Numbered from the stretch's first letter, positions 19,044 to 29,583 are shown. The stretch is 64,000 bases of DNA from Pseudomonadota bacterium (GCA_025355245.1 JANXZZ010000037.1:39338-103337); one strand, 5' to 3'. Notes: generated by a model from the sequence alone, not told the origin. Numbers and translations: made by a program.

Positions 19044-22000
19044 CTAGCGGCGGGGCCGGCTGCGGCGCGAAGCCTTGGTGCGCGGCGTTGCGGCTTCGGG
19101 CGCCGGCGCGGGCTCCGCAACGTCGGGTGGCGCGCTCGCGCGAACTTCCGCCTGCACCACGCGCCGCGCGGTCCACTGCCCATCGTCTGCCGGCGCCGCG
19201 CCAATCGGTTCGATGCCGAGCCGTTCCAGCATTCCGAACAGATCGTCGAGGACGTTCTCGCGGCGCAGCCAGAAGCTCGAAGCGAAGCATCGCCAGAACG
19301 TCCAGCCCGCGCGCTCGAGAACCCGCTGGCGGGCCATGTCGGCGAACCACTGCGGCGGGCCCTGCCGGCGGTCGCCGTCGCACTCAATCGCCAGACGCCG
19401 GTCGTGCGCACCCTCGACGACAAAGTCGATTCGAAACGCCGCGATTCGAACCTGTGGGCGCACCCGGTAGCCGCGCGCCACCAGCGCATCGTATATCGCA
19501 CGCTCGAAATCCGACTCGCACAAATCGCGCGGCGCGCCTTCTGTCGCGGCGTCGAGTCGAAACGGCTCGCGAAAGTGGCGGATCAGGCGTGCGTTCAGCG
19601 TATCCGCGCCGACATCGCTTTCCTCTATCGAGCGGAACAGGTACATCCGGTCGCAGGCGCGCGACGCGGCGACGTTGAAGCGCTGCGATATCTCGAGGCG
19701 GTTGCCGATCGCTCGATCGTTCTTCGCGAGCACCATCGAGAGCAGCATGATCGCCCGTTCACGGCCCTGGAAACTCGGCGGCGCGCCGGTCGAGATCCGG
19801 CGCGCCACAATGTCGCGCGGAGAAATGCGCCTGCGGATCAGCTTGTCGATCAGCTGCGCCTGGTCGTGGCCGAGGAGTGTGACGATGCCGATCGAGCGGT
19901 CCGCCATTGCGGGATCGGCAATGATCGCCTCGACCTCGCGGGCGATCGCGCGCGCTTCGCCCTCGTTCACATCCCCGACCCGGGACGCGCCCTCCACCAG
20001 CACGTCGATCAGCGGCGGGTCGAGGCGCTCGCTCGAACGGGCGATGCGCAGCGGGCGGATCGCGCCGCCGTAGAACTCGCGATTGGAGTACTCGATGATC
20101 GCAGGCACCGAGCGGAAGTGCTCGCGCAGCATGATCGAATTGCCGGCGAACACGACCCGCGCGAGGTCGTAGATCGACCGGTCCGGCGTCATCTGCGAAC
20201 CGTGCGGCTGGTTCTTCAGGAAGCGACGCGACAGCTCCTTGATCTTCTGCTCGGCGATGCCGACCGCAGAGGGCGAGACCTGCTTGTGATCGCCGACGAT
20301 CAGCAGCTTTTTCCCGCGTACGAGCGCGGGCAATGCCCAAAGGTCCGACTGCGAAGCCTCGTCGATGACGACAAGATCGAAAAGTCCGATTTCCGAGGGC
20401 AGCGTCTCCGAGACGCGCCAATGCGGCAGGATCCAGCACGGAACTGCGCGATACGCGCGCTGCATGGCGGCTCGGGCCACCTGCCGGTGCCGGATCGCCC
20501 GGATCCCTGTCCCGGCGCCGATCGCCTGCATTGCGTTGACGTACTCCTGCAGTGCCTGCCGAACGCGCGCGGGTGAATTTCGATGGACGGCGAGCCACGC
20601 GCGGTCCGAGATCAGCGCCCGGTAGATCCGAGCGAGGTCGCCTTCCGCGGACTTGCGCTTTAGGAACAGCTGCTTCAGCGTGTCGTGTCCCTCGAGACTG
20701 CCGAGCTGCATCGCAGCCACCCGCCAGCGCCACGCGTCGAGCCAGGTCGGCGGCGTCAGTGGGTCGTCGATTGCCGTCGCCGGAAGCGTGCGCAGATTTT
20801 TCGCCCATCCGGCGGCGCCGGACGCCTCGACCGCGGCCGCGACACGCTCGACGGTTGCGAGGAGCGGCCCAAGATCGGAGACGCGGCGCAGTTCCGCCAG
20901 CAGATTGCGCCACTGGGCGGTCAGCGCAGCGTCGGTGGTGCCCGCCTTGCCGATGGCCGTCGTCAGGAACGTCCACAGCGCGTCGACGACCGCGCCGCCC
21001 ATCCCCTCGAGCTTGACGAGTGCCTCGCGGACCTGGCCGCTGGCGTAAGTGAGCTGACCCTTGTCGAGGTGGCTGGCGAGACTCTCCGCGACCGCCTGGC
21101 GGCGCGACCCGTCGTGATCCGAGCTGTCCTCGAGAGCGCGTGCACTGAACACGGCGGGAATTTCGGTGCGGATCGGCGCCTCAATGCGTGTGACCAGCTC
21201 GTGCACTTTGAGCACGTGCTCGGCCCGCGCGACCAGGCTGCGGAAACCCGTCGGACCCGTCTCCTTGACGGGGTCGAGGCCGCACTCGCGGATCATCGCG
21301 TTCCACGACGCCAGCAGCTTACGCGCCTTGATGCGGTGCTCGAGCTCGTCCGCGACCCGCCGCCAGTCCTCGGCACCTTCCGGCTTCATGCCCGCGACGG
21401 TCACGGCGTCGAGGCAGGCGCGCGCTTCCCGCTTGCCGATCGGCATCAGAAACCCGAACTTGCCTTCCGCCAGCCGCTGGACGGCATCGACCACGTCGCG
21501 CTGCAGCTCGGCGTTGGTCGGCGCTTCGACCGCGCGCGCAAGCCGGGCCCGACGAGCGAGTTCCTCGACCGCGATCGAGCGTGCTGCCGTGATGAGCCCG
21601 CGGGCGAGCGGGTCCTCGCGTGCCTCGAACCTCACGCGCAACCGATCGGCCCACGCGAACGGGTCCTTCTGGATGTCGGCGCGCAGCGCGTCGCCCCTGC
21701 GCAGGAGTTCGCGGAGCTTGGCGGCGCGTTCGAGAGTCGCCGGCGTGCCGTCGATTAGCGGCAATACCGCGCCCGAGCCGATCAGGGTCTCGATGTGGTG
21801 GGCCTGTAGGAGGTCCCGGTGCAGCACCAGAAGCGCGGCTTCCGTCGGCAGGCTCTCGATGACGGGCAGACTGTCGTTCAGGTACACCAGATCGGCGCCG
21901 AGGCGCATGCGGGCGTCGCGAAGTTGGGCAAAGTCGGCGGCCGTGATCGCCGGCAGCCGTTGGGATTGCGGGTCGAGCGGATCGGTCAGCCAACCGTGCT

Positions 22001-23576
22001 CCGCCGCCTGCTCGACGACGAGCTGCGCGAGTTCCGAGGGCGCCACCTCCCGGTCACCCGCGCGCACGTGCGTCAGCTGCTTCTCGGCAAGCGCACTTAT
22101 CTTCTGGTCGAGTGCGGCGACGGCCTCGTGGAGCCGGGCGAGCCGCGCCTCGTGGCCGGCGATTTCCTGTTCGAGCGCTGCCGGCTTGAGCGCGCTGATG
22201 CGCTCGGCAATCGTCTGCACGGCGTGCCCGAACTGCTTAAGGCCGTCGCGCTCGCTCGAGAGGAGCGCGACCGTCAGCGAGCGTACTTCCTCCGGGATCT
22301 TCTCCTGAAGGACCGCCAGCGCCGATTCGCCTTTGGAGGTAACGAGAACGCGCTTGCCGAGCGCCAGAAAATGACAGATCACATTCGCGATCGTGTGGGT
22401 CTTGCCGGTGCCGGGTGGTCCCTGCACGACGACGCCGTCGCGCGTCTCGAGCTGCTCGATGATCGACACCTGCTCGTCGTTGTAGGGCAGCGGGAAATAG
22501 AGCTCTTGCACGCCGGCGCCGGCGGCCGACGAGGACAGACCGCGGAACTGCACGCTCTGGTGATCGTCCACCGACTCGCTGCCCGGGACGACGAAGCTCG
22601 CAAGCGCGGCCGGCAGCTCCGGAAGCGTCGCCAGGTGGATCTTCAGGCGTTCGATATCCTCGAGCAGCACGTGCTCGGAGCGGCGTCGCGCAAACAAGAC
22701 CCAGCTGTCCGTGACGAGGACGTGTTCGCCCGGGTCCGGAAGCCGGTCAGCGTGGGTCCCCTCGAGGAAGCGGCCGTTGGCATCGAGGTGCCCGACGGCC
22801 GCCCGCAGCACCGGGGTCGTGCTCGCTGAGTCGAATGGCGACGGGCGATTGGTCGCCGACGGCAAATACTGGTTCCAGAACGCCTGCAGCGCGGCGACGC
22901 CGGGGTTCTGGAGCTCTGCGTACGCATCGAGCTCGATGACCGGATCAACGTTGCGCGGCCGGACGGCGAGTTCGAAGGTCTGCTCGTTGAGCGAGATCTC
23001 GCAGGCCTGGGTGATGAGCGGGAACTTGACCACCGTGCCGTCACCGGGCGGCTTCCAGAGGGAAACGCCCATCCCCCAGACGAGCTCGAGCGGCATCTCC
23101 ACCCCGCCTGTCGCGAGGACCTGGTGGAGCGCGAACAGCCTGTTGTAGAGCGCGATCGCCTTGCGCCGCGGGCGTTCGGCGACGGCCCAGGGCATCCATT
23201 GTTGCTCGAGGTAGGTCGCGAAGACCTTCTTGACGCCTGGAAAGCCGAAGAGGGTGAGCCGCGTCTCGCCGCTCGGGCCCGCGCGCACGACTTCGTCGCG
23301 CAACGTCGGCTCCTTGTCGGCGGTGTGCGAGAGTTCGATCCACGGCTCGAGCGAAGCGGTGGGTTCCGGCGGCGAGATGGGGCCGAGGCGCGGGAGGCTG
23401 AGCCAGACGTCGTCACCGTCGTGGAGCTGATTGTACGTGAGGCCGGGGAGCTCGCCGATTTCCACCTCGAAAGCGTGGAAGAATTCGCCCGGCACCGTGA
23501 ACGCCGCGGACTTGCGGAGCTTCTCGACCTGCTCGATGTACGAAAACAGCGAAACGAGCCCGTTCGCGGGATCCAT
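19044..23576 (-). CDS. SF1 DNA/RNA helicase fused to a C-terminal PD-(D/E)XK-like (MTES_1575/Vsr-type) nuclease, 1510 aa
   Basis: Walker A VVQGPPGTGKTHTIANV; DEAS box VVIDEASQSDLWALP; REHFRSVPAIIEYSN; C-terminal FRIDFVVEGAHDRRLAIECDGDRRQGPPQWFADMARQRVLERAGWTFWR. Confidence 0.88.
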   Translation of the reverse strand: MDPANGLVSLFSYIEQVEKLRKSAAFTVPGEFFHAFEVEIGELPGLTYNQLHDGDDVWLSLPRLGPISPPEPTASLEPWIELSHTADKEPTLRDEVVRAGPSGETRLTLFGFPGVKKVFATYLEQQWMPWAVAERPRRKAIALYNRLFALHQVLATGGVEMPLELVWGMGVSLWKPPGDGTVVKFPLITQACEISLNEQTFELAVRPRNVDPVIELDAYAELQNPGVAALQAFWNQYLPSATNRPSPFDSASTTPVLRAAVGHLDANGRFLEGTHADRLPDPGEHVLVTDSWVLFARRRSEHVLLEDIERLKIHLATLPELPAALASFVVPGSESVDDHQSVQFRGLSSSAAGAGVQELYFPLPYNDEQVSIIEQLETRDGVVVQGPPGTGKTHTIANVICHFLALGKRVLVTSKGESALAVLQEKIPEEVRSLTVALLSSERDGLKQFGHAVQTIAERISALKPAALEQEIAGHEARLARLHEAVAALDQKISALAEKQLTHVRAGDREVAPSELAQLVVEQAAEHGWLTDPLDPQSQRLPAITAADFAQLRDARMRLGADLVYLNDSLPVIESLPTEAALLVLHRDLLQAHHIETLIGSGAVLPLIDGTPATLERAAKLRELLRRGDALRADIQKDPFAWADRLRVRFEAREDPLARGLITAARSIAVEELARRARLARAVEAPTNAELQRDVVDAVQRLAEGKFGFLMPIGKREARACLDAVTVAGMKPEGAEDWRRVADELEHRIKARKLLASWNAMIRECGLDPVKETGPTGFRSLVARAEHVLKVHELVTRIEAPIRTEIPAVFSARALEDSSDHDGSRRQAVAESLASHLDKGQLTYASGQVREALVKLEGMGGAVVDALWTFLTTAIGKAGTTDAALTAQWRNLLAELRRVSDLGPLLATVERVAAAVEASGAAGWAKNLRTLPATAIDDPLTPPTWLDAWRWRVAAMQLGSLEGHDTLKQLFLKRKSAEGDLARIYRALISDRAWLAVHRNSPARVRQALQEYVNAMQAIGAGTGIRAIRHRQVARAAMQRAYRAVPCWILPHWRVSETLPSEIGLFDLVVIDEASQSDLWALPALVRGKKLLIVGDHKQVSPSAVGIAEQKIKELSRRFLKNQPHGSQMTPDRSIYDLARVVFAGNSIMLREHFRSVPAIIEYSNREFYGGAIRPLRIARSSERLDPPLIDVLVEGASRVGDVNEGEARAIAREVEAIIADPAMADRSIGIVTLLGHDQAQLIDKLIRRRISPRDIVARRISTGAPPSFQGRERAIMLLSMVLAKNDRAIGNRLEISQRFNVAASRACDRMYLFRSIEESDVGADTLNARLIRHFREPFRLDAATEGAPRDLCESDFERAIYDALVARGYRVRPQVRIAAFRIDFVVEGAHDRRLAIECDGDRRQGPPQWFADMARQRVLERAGWTFWRCFASSFWLRRENVLDDLFGMLERLGIEPIGAAPADDGQWTARRVVQAEVRASAPPDVAEPAPAPEAATPRTKASRRSRPRR

Positions 23577-23689
23577 TAGCGGGCGATCCGCCAGATCAGG
23601 CGCGAACCCTGCGGCGGCGGCGTCCTGCTGCGCACGCCCGCGTCGCGGGCCGCGGTCAGAAAACGTACGGCGTCGGTCAATCGCACCAT
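23576..23689 (-). CDS. Short ORF whose stop overlaps the helicase start (TAATG)
   Basis: 37-aa ORF MVRLTDAVRFLTAARDAGVRSRTPPPQGSRLIWRIAR; frame stays open further upstream. Confidence 0.4.
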   Translation of the reverse strand: MVRLTDAVRFLTAARDAGVRSRTPPPQGSRLIWRIAR

Positions 23690-23930
23690 GAGTCGAGGCG
23701 TCCCTTCCTCGTCGGCATTGTAGAGGTATTGGTCAGGTGCGCCCGCACCCTTGGCGCGCAGCGATGCCGCAGCCTCGACGTGTCGCGTGCGTTAGCCACC
23801 GTGGACACGAATTTCACACTAATTCAAAAAGTTGCGGGCGCATCGAGGCCAATATACTGCATGACCGCGCGCCGCGGCGAGCGCCGTCGGCGGGAGCGGC
23901 CCGAGCCGCTGGCGGGCTCGCCGACGACCG

Positions 23931-25484
23931 CTAATTGACGGGACCTACGTTGAACGTGAATTGACCGGTCTCGAACTTGTCCACGTACTCGCCCCGGAAG
24001 ACGCCGTTCGCAATTCGGCCGCGCATGGTCACCTGTGTGCTCGTGGTGCCATCGGCGTACTTCAGCTGGATTAGGCCGAATTTCTTCCCGAGCTGCGTGA
24101 AGCCTGTACCGGAAACGTTGTTCGGGTTTGAGAGGTTCAAGCTGCCGCGAAGTCGCGCGCCGTTCTCGCCCACGTAGGAGAAGCTTCCGTCTCTCATCAG
24201 GGAGAAGTTGCCGGGCAGGTTGGCGCCTGGAACCAAGGTACTCGTGATGACGCCGTTGAAGGATCCGGACGTGCCCGTGGCGCTGCCGGGCGACGGTGCC
24301 GCGGTTGCCGTCGCCTGCGGAAACTGCCCGTCGTTCGCTGCGGCCGCGGGCGGCGCGTCCGCCGGGCGCGACGCCGCGGTTGCGGCACGCGTGAGTTTTC
24401 GCGACATCAGCGAAGCTTCGGCGGCGTGAACTCCCTTCGGAAACTGTGTGCGATAGTCGGTGAAGTCGGCTGGGTCGGTGCTGTCCTTGATGCGATCCCA
24501 GAACGACTGGTCGAGCTCCGCCGCCGATTCCACGTGGATCGTCGCGGGCAGTTGCACGGGGCCGCTCGGGGTCGCCTCGACATGGGCGGCGGAATCGGGC
24601 GGCCCGGCCGCGCCGGGCCGGAAAAAGAATTCGCCGATCGTCTGGTCGTAGAGTGCCGGCACCTGTTCGTGGCTCGCGCTCTTCGCGAGTTGCACGACTT
24701 CGTCGCGCACGACCTTCAGCATCCGGTCGACGGGCACGCCGGGCTTCTGCATCTCCTTCAGCAGCACCCGCGTGAATACGCCGTTGGGATCCCGGTCGTT
24801 CGGCCCCAGTCGATCGAGCGCGGACTGCCCCGCGCCTGCGGAGTAAAGCACCATCTGCCCGTTGGCCGCCGTCACGGGCGCGAGGCCACGCCCGCCTATC
24901 GCCCGCCCTGCCCCCTTGAAGGGATTGTCGCGGCACGCATCGACGATTGCGAGCGAGAATCGCGCCTTCTGGTCGTTAAGGTCATCGAGCACGCGCTGCA
25001 GCGGCACCGCGTCGTCCGCCACCTGCTGTTCGTTCTCGGCGACAATGTCGATGGGGACCAGGTAGTTGGTGCCCTCGAACTGCACGCCGTGGCCCGAAAA
25101 GTAGAAGATGACCTCGTCGCCGCCGTTGACGCGGGCCTTGAACTCACGCAGGGCACCCTTGAGGGCCGTGAGCGTGAGGTCCTCCTTCAGCGTTACGTCG
25201 AAGCCGAGACCCTGCAGCACCGCCGCAACGGCCTTCGCGTCGGAACGGGCATTCTTGAGCGCCGCGACGTTCCTGTAGCTGTCATTGCCGACCACGAGCG
25301 CGAGCCGGCGAGCCTCGGCCGTCGCGGCGAACGCGACCAGAGCGACAGCAGTCACGAGTGCGCCAGCCCTCCGTTGCCACGACGCCGCGCGACGATGTGC
25401 GTCCGGATCGCGACGCACACCGCCGCGCAGACGCGGGCCGCATCCGTTGTTGGAAGACAGCAAAGCAGGATCCCCGGTCGACAC
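23931..25484 (-). CDS. Caspase family (C14) protease with N-terminal signal/TM and C-terminal beta-rich domain
   Basis: RRLALVVGNDSYRNVAALKNARSDAKAVAAVLQGLGFDV, FYFSGHGVQFEGTNYLVPID (His), LAIVDACRDNPF (Cys). Confidence 0.92.
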   Translation of the reverse strand: MSTGDPALLSSNNGCGPRLRGGVRRDPDAHRRAASWQRRAGALVTAVALVAFAATAEARRLALVVGNDSYRNVAALKNARSDAKAVAAVLQGLGFDVTLKEDLTLTALKGALREFKARVNGGDEVIFYFSGHGVQFEGTNYLVPIDIVAENEQQVADDAVPLQRVLDDLNDQKARFSLAIVDACRDNPFKGAGRAIGGRGLAPVTAANGQMVLYSAGAGQSALDRLGPNDRDPNGVFTRVLLKEMQKPGVPVDRMLKVVRDEVVQLAKSASHEQVPALYDQTIGEFFFRPGAAGPPDSAAHVEATPSGPVQLPATIHVESAAELDQSFWDRIKDSTDPADFTDYRTQFPKGVHAAEASLMSRKLTRAATAASRPADAPPAAAANDGQFPQATATAAPSPGSATGTSGSFNGVITSTLVPGANLPGNFSLMRDGSFSYVGENGARLRGSLNLSNPNNVSGTGFTQLGKKFGLIQLKYADGTTSTQVTMRGRIANGVFRGEYVDKFETGQFTFNVGPVN

Positions 25485-25611
25485 GCTAGTTCTCGGGGCA
25501 GCATTTCACCAAAGCGCGCGGCGTGCAATGCCCGGGCGAATCCGGGATCCGCGCCATCGCGGGGTCTCGTGCCGCGACGTACCGGCGCTACCGCGGTATG
25601 TTAAACGCCGC

Positions 25612-26154
25612 TCACATCTGCGGATGTTCGTCCGGCGTCGCGGGCTTGGCCATAGGCGGGGCCGGTTTGGCCGGCTTCTCATCGGCCTTGAATCCCGCCA
25701 GCTCGCGGGTACGGGGTTGGCACTCCGTGCTCAGCGCGCGCGTGCCGGCCCAGGCGCCGGTCTCGAGCTTCTGGCAGATAGCGGCGTGCTGAGGCGCCTC
25801 GGCGAGATCGGCGCTGGTCACGACCCAGCGCGCGCTGATCCAGAGCTTGCCCGTGCCGGCTCCGCAAGCGGAGTCGTTCGGGATCTGCAGCAGGCTGCCG
25901 TGGAAGCAGCCGCTCACCGGCAAGGCCTCGTTCTTCGGGCTGATGACACTCCACGTCACCGAGCACGCTGGCGTAAACGTGTGTTCGGAGGTTTCCCTAA
26001 GCAGTGGCATCGGCCGGTTGTCGCTGCGCGGACCGAGGATCCGATTGTTCAGCATCAGGCACGCGTCGGCGGGCGTTGCTGCCGGCGGATCCGCGGCCAG
26101 CGTTGCGAGCGCCGCGAGCCCGAGAAATGCCCCAGTCAACGCCTGGATCGTCAC
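25612..26154 (-). CDS. Exported hypothetical protein, translationally coupled to the CHASE2 gene
   Basis: GTG start overlapping upstream stop (GTGA); signal peptide VTIQALTGAFLGLAALATLAA; Cys-containing body. Confidence 0.65.
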   Translation of the reverse strand: MTIQALTGAFLGLAALATLAADPPAATPADACLMLNNRILGPRSDNRPMPLLRETSEHTFTPACSVTWSVISPKNEALPVSGCFHGSLLQIPNDSACGAGTGKLWISARWVVTSADLAEAPQHAAICQKLETGAWAGTRALSTECQPRTRELAGFKADEKPAKPAPPMAKPATPDEHPQM

Positions 26155-27833
26155 TTGCTCGTCCCCTGTGACTGTCGCGCCCCGTGGATCGCATCGACGT
26201 TGCGCGCGAACTCGAGTATCGCGGCGTGCGCGACGAAGAAGCCGAAGGCCGCGAAGGACAGATAGCCTACCCAATCCACCGGCGGCAGAGAAAGCCACTG
26301 GTAGCCGAGCCAGATCGCGACCGCGACGACCAGCAGCGACAGCGCGAGCGCCGCGACATACAGGGCCAGGTTGCGGAGCCGGCCCTGGAGTTCACCTTCC
26401 GAGGCGAGGCGAACCTCGATCAGCACGAGCGCTACAATCGCCGTGAGAACGGCGATCATCTGCAGGAGCTGGAATGCGGCCAGCAGGACAAGCACGATCG
26501 CCATCGCCGCGACCCACAGCGTCGTCGGCAGACGGCCGATGATCGCGGCAATCAACGATCGCGCGGCCGGCGAGAGTTCGAACGGCCCGCGGCTCCCGGG
26601 ACGCCCCACGCTGATCCATGACTGGCGCTTGAGGAAGATGGCCGCCAGAACCCAGAGCACCATCAGGTCGAAGACGTAGTAGCCGAGCCGCCGGCTGCGA
26701 AATTCCTTGCGGATCTTGGGGTGCCCGTCGAAGGCCAGCAGGTTGTCGAGCGCGACCGCGTGGTAATAGACGCCCGGCAGCCGCGTGTGCAGCGGCGTCG
26801 TCATGAGGTCGCCGCCGCCGCGAAAATTCCCGCCGACGAAGACGAAGGAACCTTCCATGAGGTTGAACAACTCCTCGTTCCTGAGCCCGAACGATGCGTC
26901 CTCCGTGGGACTCAGGAGCGCACTCGCGAACAACGTGGCGACGGGCGGGCACTGCGTCTCGCGCGGCAGTGGTTTCTTGAAGAGGACCGCCTGAGTGACC
27001 GAAGGGACCTGGTCGCACCGGGCTTCCGACCATCGCTGGTTGAAGGGATCGCCTTCGGGTGACCATGCGAGTTCGAAGCCGGCGTCTACGGAGCGCTCGC
27101 GCGTCAGGCGGTCTACGCAGGTGGCGGAGTCCTTGGTGGAATCGCAGAACATGCGCACGGCGGCACTGCTGACCCCGGAACCCGGCGCGTCCTTGGGAAG
27201 CCGGTCCTCGAACGGGTAACGACGGTTGACGAAGTCCGTCGTGTCGATCTGCAGGCGCACCGAGACGGGCGTCAGTACGTGCGCGGCGTCGAGCGCAGGT
27301 CCCGAGCCGGCGCGGCAATCGCCTGCATCGAGGTTCGACAAATCGTCGCTTCGCGTCACCGCAACGTAAGTCGCGGTACCCGCCTCGTGCAGGCTCTGCG
27401 CCGCCTGTAGCAACGCGCAGGTGGCACTCTGCGAGGCGCGATCGATCAGCAGGAAGTCGAGCATGACCGCGCGCGGCTTGAGCACCGCGAGCTCACCGAG
27501 CAGCTGTGCGTGGAAGTCCACCGGTACCGGCCAGCGCGCTCCCCGCAGCGCGAGCGCGTCGTCGTCGACCAGCATGACGACGACCCGCGGACGTGAGCCG
27601 GGCGTCGGCTTGGCCTCCGGCGCCAGCCGCGGATAGAGCCAGCTCGCGTTACCGAACCAGGCGTAGACGAGATCCTGCGAGAACCGGTGACCGACGCTCA
27701 TCGCGCCGAGCGGGTTGAAATTCAGGAAGAACAGCGCGACCGCTGCAAGTAGCAGACTTTCAAGGATAACCCCCCGGCCCGCCGAGACCGCCGGCGGCTT
27801 CACCGAGGCGGGCGCTGTCTTGGGGGCGGTCAT
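26151..27833 (-). CDS. CHASE2-domain membrane protein without an obvious output domain
   Basis: VVVMLVDDDALALRGARWPVPVDFHAQLLGELAVLKPRAVMLDFLLIDRAS; 'FVFVGGNFRGGGDLMTTPLHTRLPGVYYHAVALDNLL'; several C-terminal TM helices. Confidence 0.85.
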   Translation of the reverse strand: MTAPKTAPASVKPPAVSAGRGVILESLLLAAVALFFLNFNPLGAMSVGHRFSQDLVYAWFGNASWLYPRLAPEAKPTPGSRPRVVVMLVDDDALALRGARWPVPVDFHAQLLGELAVLKPRAVMLDFLLIDRASQSATCALLQAAQSLHEAGTATYVAVTRSDDLSNLDAGDCRAGSGPALDAAHVLTPVSVRLQIDTTDFVNRRYPFEDRLPKDAPGSGVSSAAVRMFCDSTKDSATCVDRLTRERSVDAGFELAWSPEGDPFNQRWSEARCDQVPSVTQAVLFKKPLPRETQCPPVATLFASALLSPTEDASFGLRNEELFNLMEGSFVFVGGNFRGGGDLMTTPLHTRLPGVYYHAVALDNLLAFDGHPKIRKEFRSRRLGYYVFDLMVLWVLAAIFLKRQSWISVGRPGSRGPFELSPAARSLIAAIIGRLPTTLWVAAMAIVLVLLAAFQLLQMIAVLTAIVALVLIEVRLASEGELQGRLRNLALYVAALALSLLVVAVAIWLGYQWLSLPPVDWVGYLSFAAFGFFVAHAAILEFARNVDAIHGARQSQGTSK

Positions 27834-28194
27834 CGCATGCCCCGGTTCGCCCGCCGCTTCGGGTGGCCCCCGCGGCACGGCGATCGATCGGATGACGTCG
27901 CGGATGACATGACGCTGCGCCGCATTCCCGGGGCCCGAAAGTTTGCCGGATATTGGATTGACACTGAGGAATGCTGTCGTATGCTGATCCTGGACACAAG
28001 AACACTCGGCGTCGCATTCGGGGGTGCGGTCGGGTGCGCTGGGCGGCGGGGCCCGGGAGCTCTCCTACGACTCACAAGTCTGCGCCCCGCTAGTGCTGGG
28101 TCGGCGGCCGGTCGTCGCACGGTTCCCTGCCAGCCCCTTCCCACGTGCACGCGGCGCAAGCGCCGCGCTCCATTTTCTTAAGGGAGTCGTACCG

Positions 28195-29583
28195 TTGAAC
28201 ACCAGGCCCTGGACATACGTCGCCGTCGCCGCTCTTGCGCTGCTCCTCGGGAATCCGGTGTTCGCCGGATCCAAGGCGCTGTTGATCGGCGTCGGCAAGT
28301 ACGAGCTTCCCAACAACGACCTGCCGGGCATCGATCTCGACATCGAGAACATGAAGCACGTGTCGAAGATCATGGGCTTCCAGCCGAATGAAATTAAGGT
28401 CCTCTTCGACGATCAAGCGACCTACGCGGGCGTCAAGGCGGCGCTCGCGGGTTGGCTGCGCGACGGCGTCGGGCCGGATGACCGCGTCCTCATCTATTTC
28501 AGCGGTCATGGCACGCGCGTTCCCGACCCACGACCGAATGCCACCTCGCCGCTCGACGATGCGCTCGTCATGCACGACGTGAAGACGACCCGGATAAACG
28601 GCAAGGCAAGCCTGGCCAACGTCCTGCTCGGCTACGAATTCGGCGACGCTCTGGCGGCGATCCCGAGCAAGCACATTCTGGTGCTGGTCGATGCGTGCCA
28701 CAGCGGTACCGCGACGCGCACCCTGTCGCTCGGCAATCGTCGGCTGGGCGACGGTCACGGAGCTGTCAAGTACTTCCATTGGGACGGTGCCCCCAGCGGC
28801 GGCGCGACGCGCGGGCTGCACGTGCACACGGGCAACGAGAACTACGCTGCGGTATCCGCTGCCCGCGACGATGAATACGCCCTCGCGACCGAACACGGCG
28901 GGCTCTTCACGCTCGCGGTCCTCGACACGATCGACGACGCCTCGCGCAGCGCGAAGCGGCCGACCGTCGCCGACCTGCGCGCCGCAACGACGGTGTACAT
29001 CGAGAAGCACACCGACGAGCAGTCCCGGCACCACCCGGTGGCCGATGGCAGCAAGGCCCTCATCGATAGCCAGCTGCCATTGGTACCACTGCGCAACGGT
29101 AACGGCCCGACGTGGGCCGCGTTGGACGCACTCGCAAAGAAAGGCGAGATGCTGACGGTGAAGGCCGGCGCCTCAGAGCTTCGCGTGGGTGACGAGATCG
29201 TGCTCACTGCCGTCGTGCCGCGCTCGGGCTTCCTCAACGTCGTCGCGATCGACAGCCAGGATCGAGCGACGGTGCTCTATCCGAACCAGTTTTCGCCGAG
29301 CAACGACGTGGTCGCGAGCACGTTCGAGTTCCCCTCGCCGAGCATGGGCTTTGTGCTCAGGGCGACGGAGCCGGTCGGGCCGACGCTCGTGGTCGCGTTC
29401 CTAACGGACAAGAAGGTTAACCTGCTCGACCTCGGCGTCGAAGGCCGGGACGCGGCCGGCAAGATGGAATCGACCTTCACCGAGGTGAACACGATGGCGA
29501 CGCGCGCGCTCAGCGTTGAGGCGCGACACCAGGGCTTTGCTGCCGGCACCGTGACGATCAACGTCAAGCCCGCGGGCAACTAG
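28195..29583 (+). CDS. Caspase family protease with C-terminal DUF4384-like domain
   Basis: SKALLIGVGKYELPNNDLPGIDLDIENM, LIYFSGHGTRVPDP, HILVLVDACHSGTATR; DUF4384-like LRVGDEIVLTAVVPRSGFLNVVAIDSQDRATVLYPNQ; TTG start with RBS AAGGGAG. Confidence 0.9.
   Translation: MNTRPWTYVAVAALALLLGNPVFAGSKALLIGVGKYELPNNDLPGIDLDIENMKHVSKIMGFQPNEIKVLFDDQATYAGVKAALAGWLRDGVGPDDRVLIYFSGHGTRVPDPRPNATSPLDDALVMHDVKTTRINGKASLANVLLGYEFGDALAAIPSKHILVLVDACHSGTATRTLSLGNRRLGDGHGAVKYFHWDGAPSGGATRGLHVHTGNENYAAVSAARDDEYALATEHGGLFTLAVLDTIDDASRSAKRPTVADLRAATTVYIEKHTDEQSRHHPVADGSKALIDSQLPLVPLRNGNGPTWAALDALAKKGEMLTVKAGASELRVGDEIVLTAVVPRSGFLNVVAIDSQDRATVLYPNQFSPSNDVVASTFEFPSPSMGFVLRATEPVGPTLVVAFLTDKKVNLLDLGVEGRDAAGKMESTFTEVNTMATRALSVEARHQGFAAGTVTINVKPAGN

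Noticed and set aside
17642-23689. Possibility that the TA and helicase genes form a mobile island
   Set aside because: No integrase, transposase, tRNA, or flanking direct repeats visible; only the truncated VOC gene hints at a boundary
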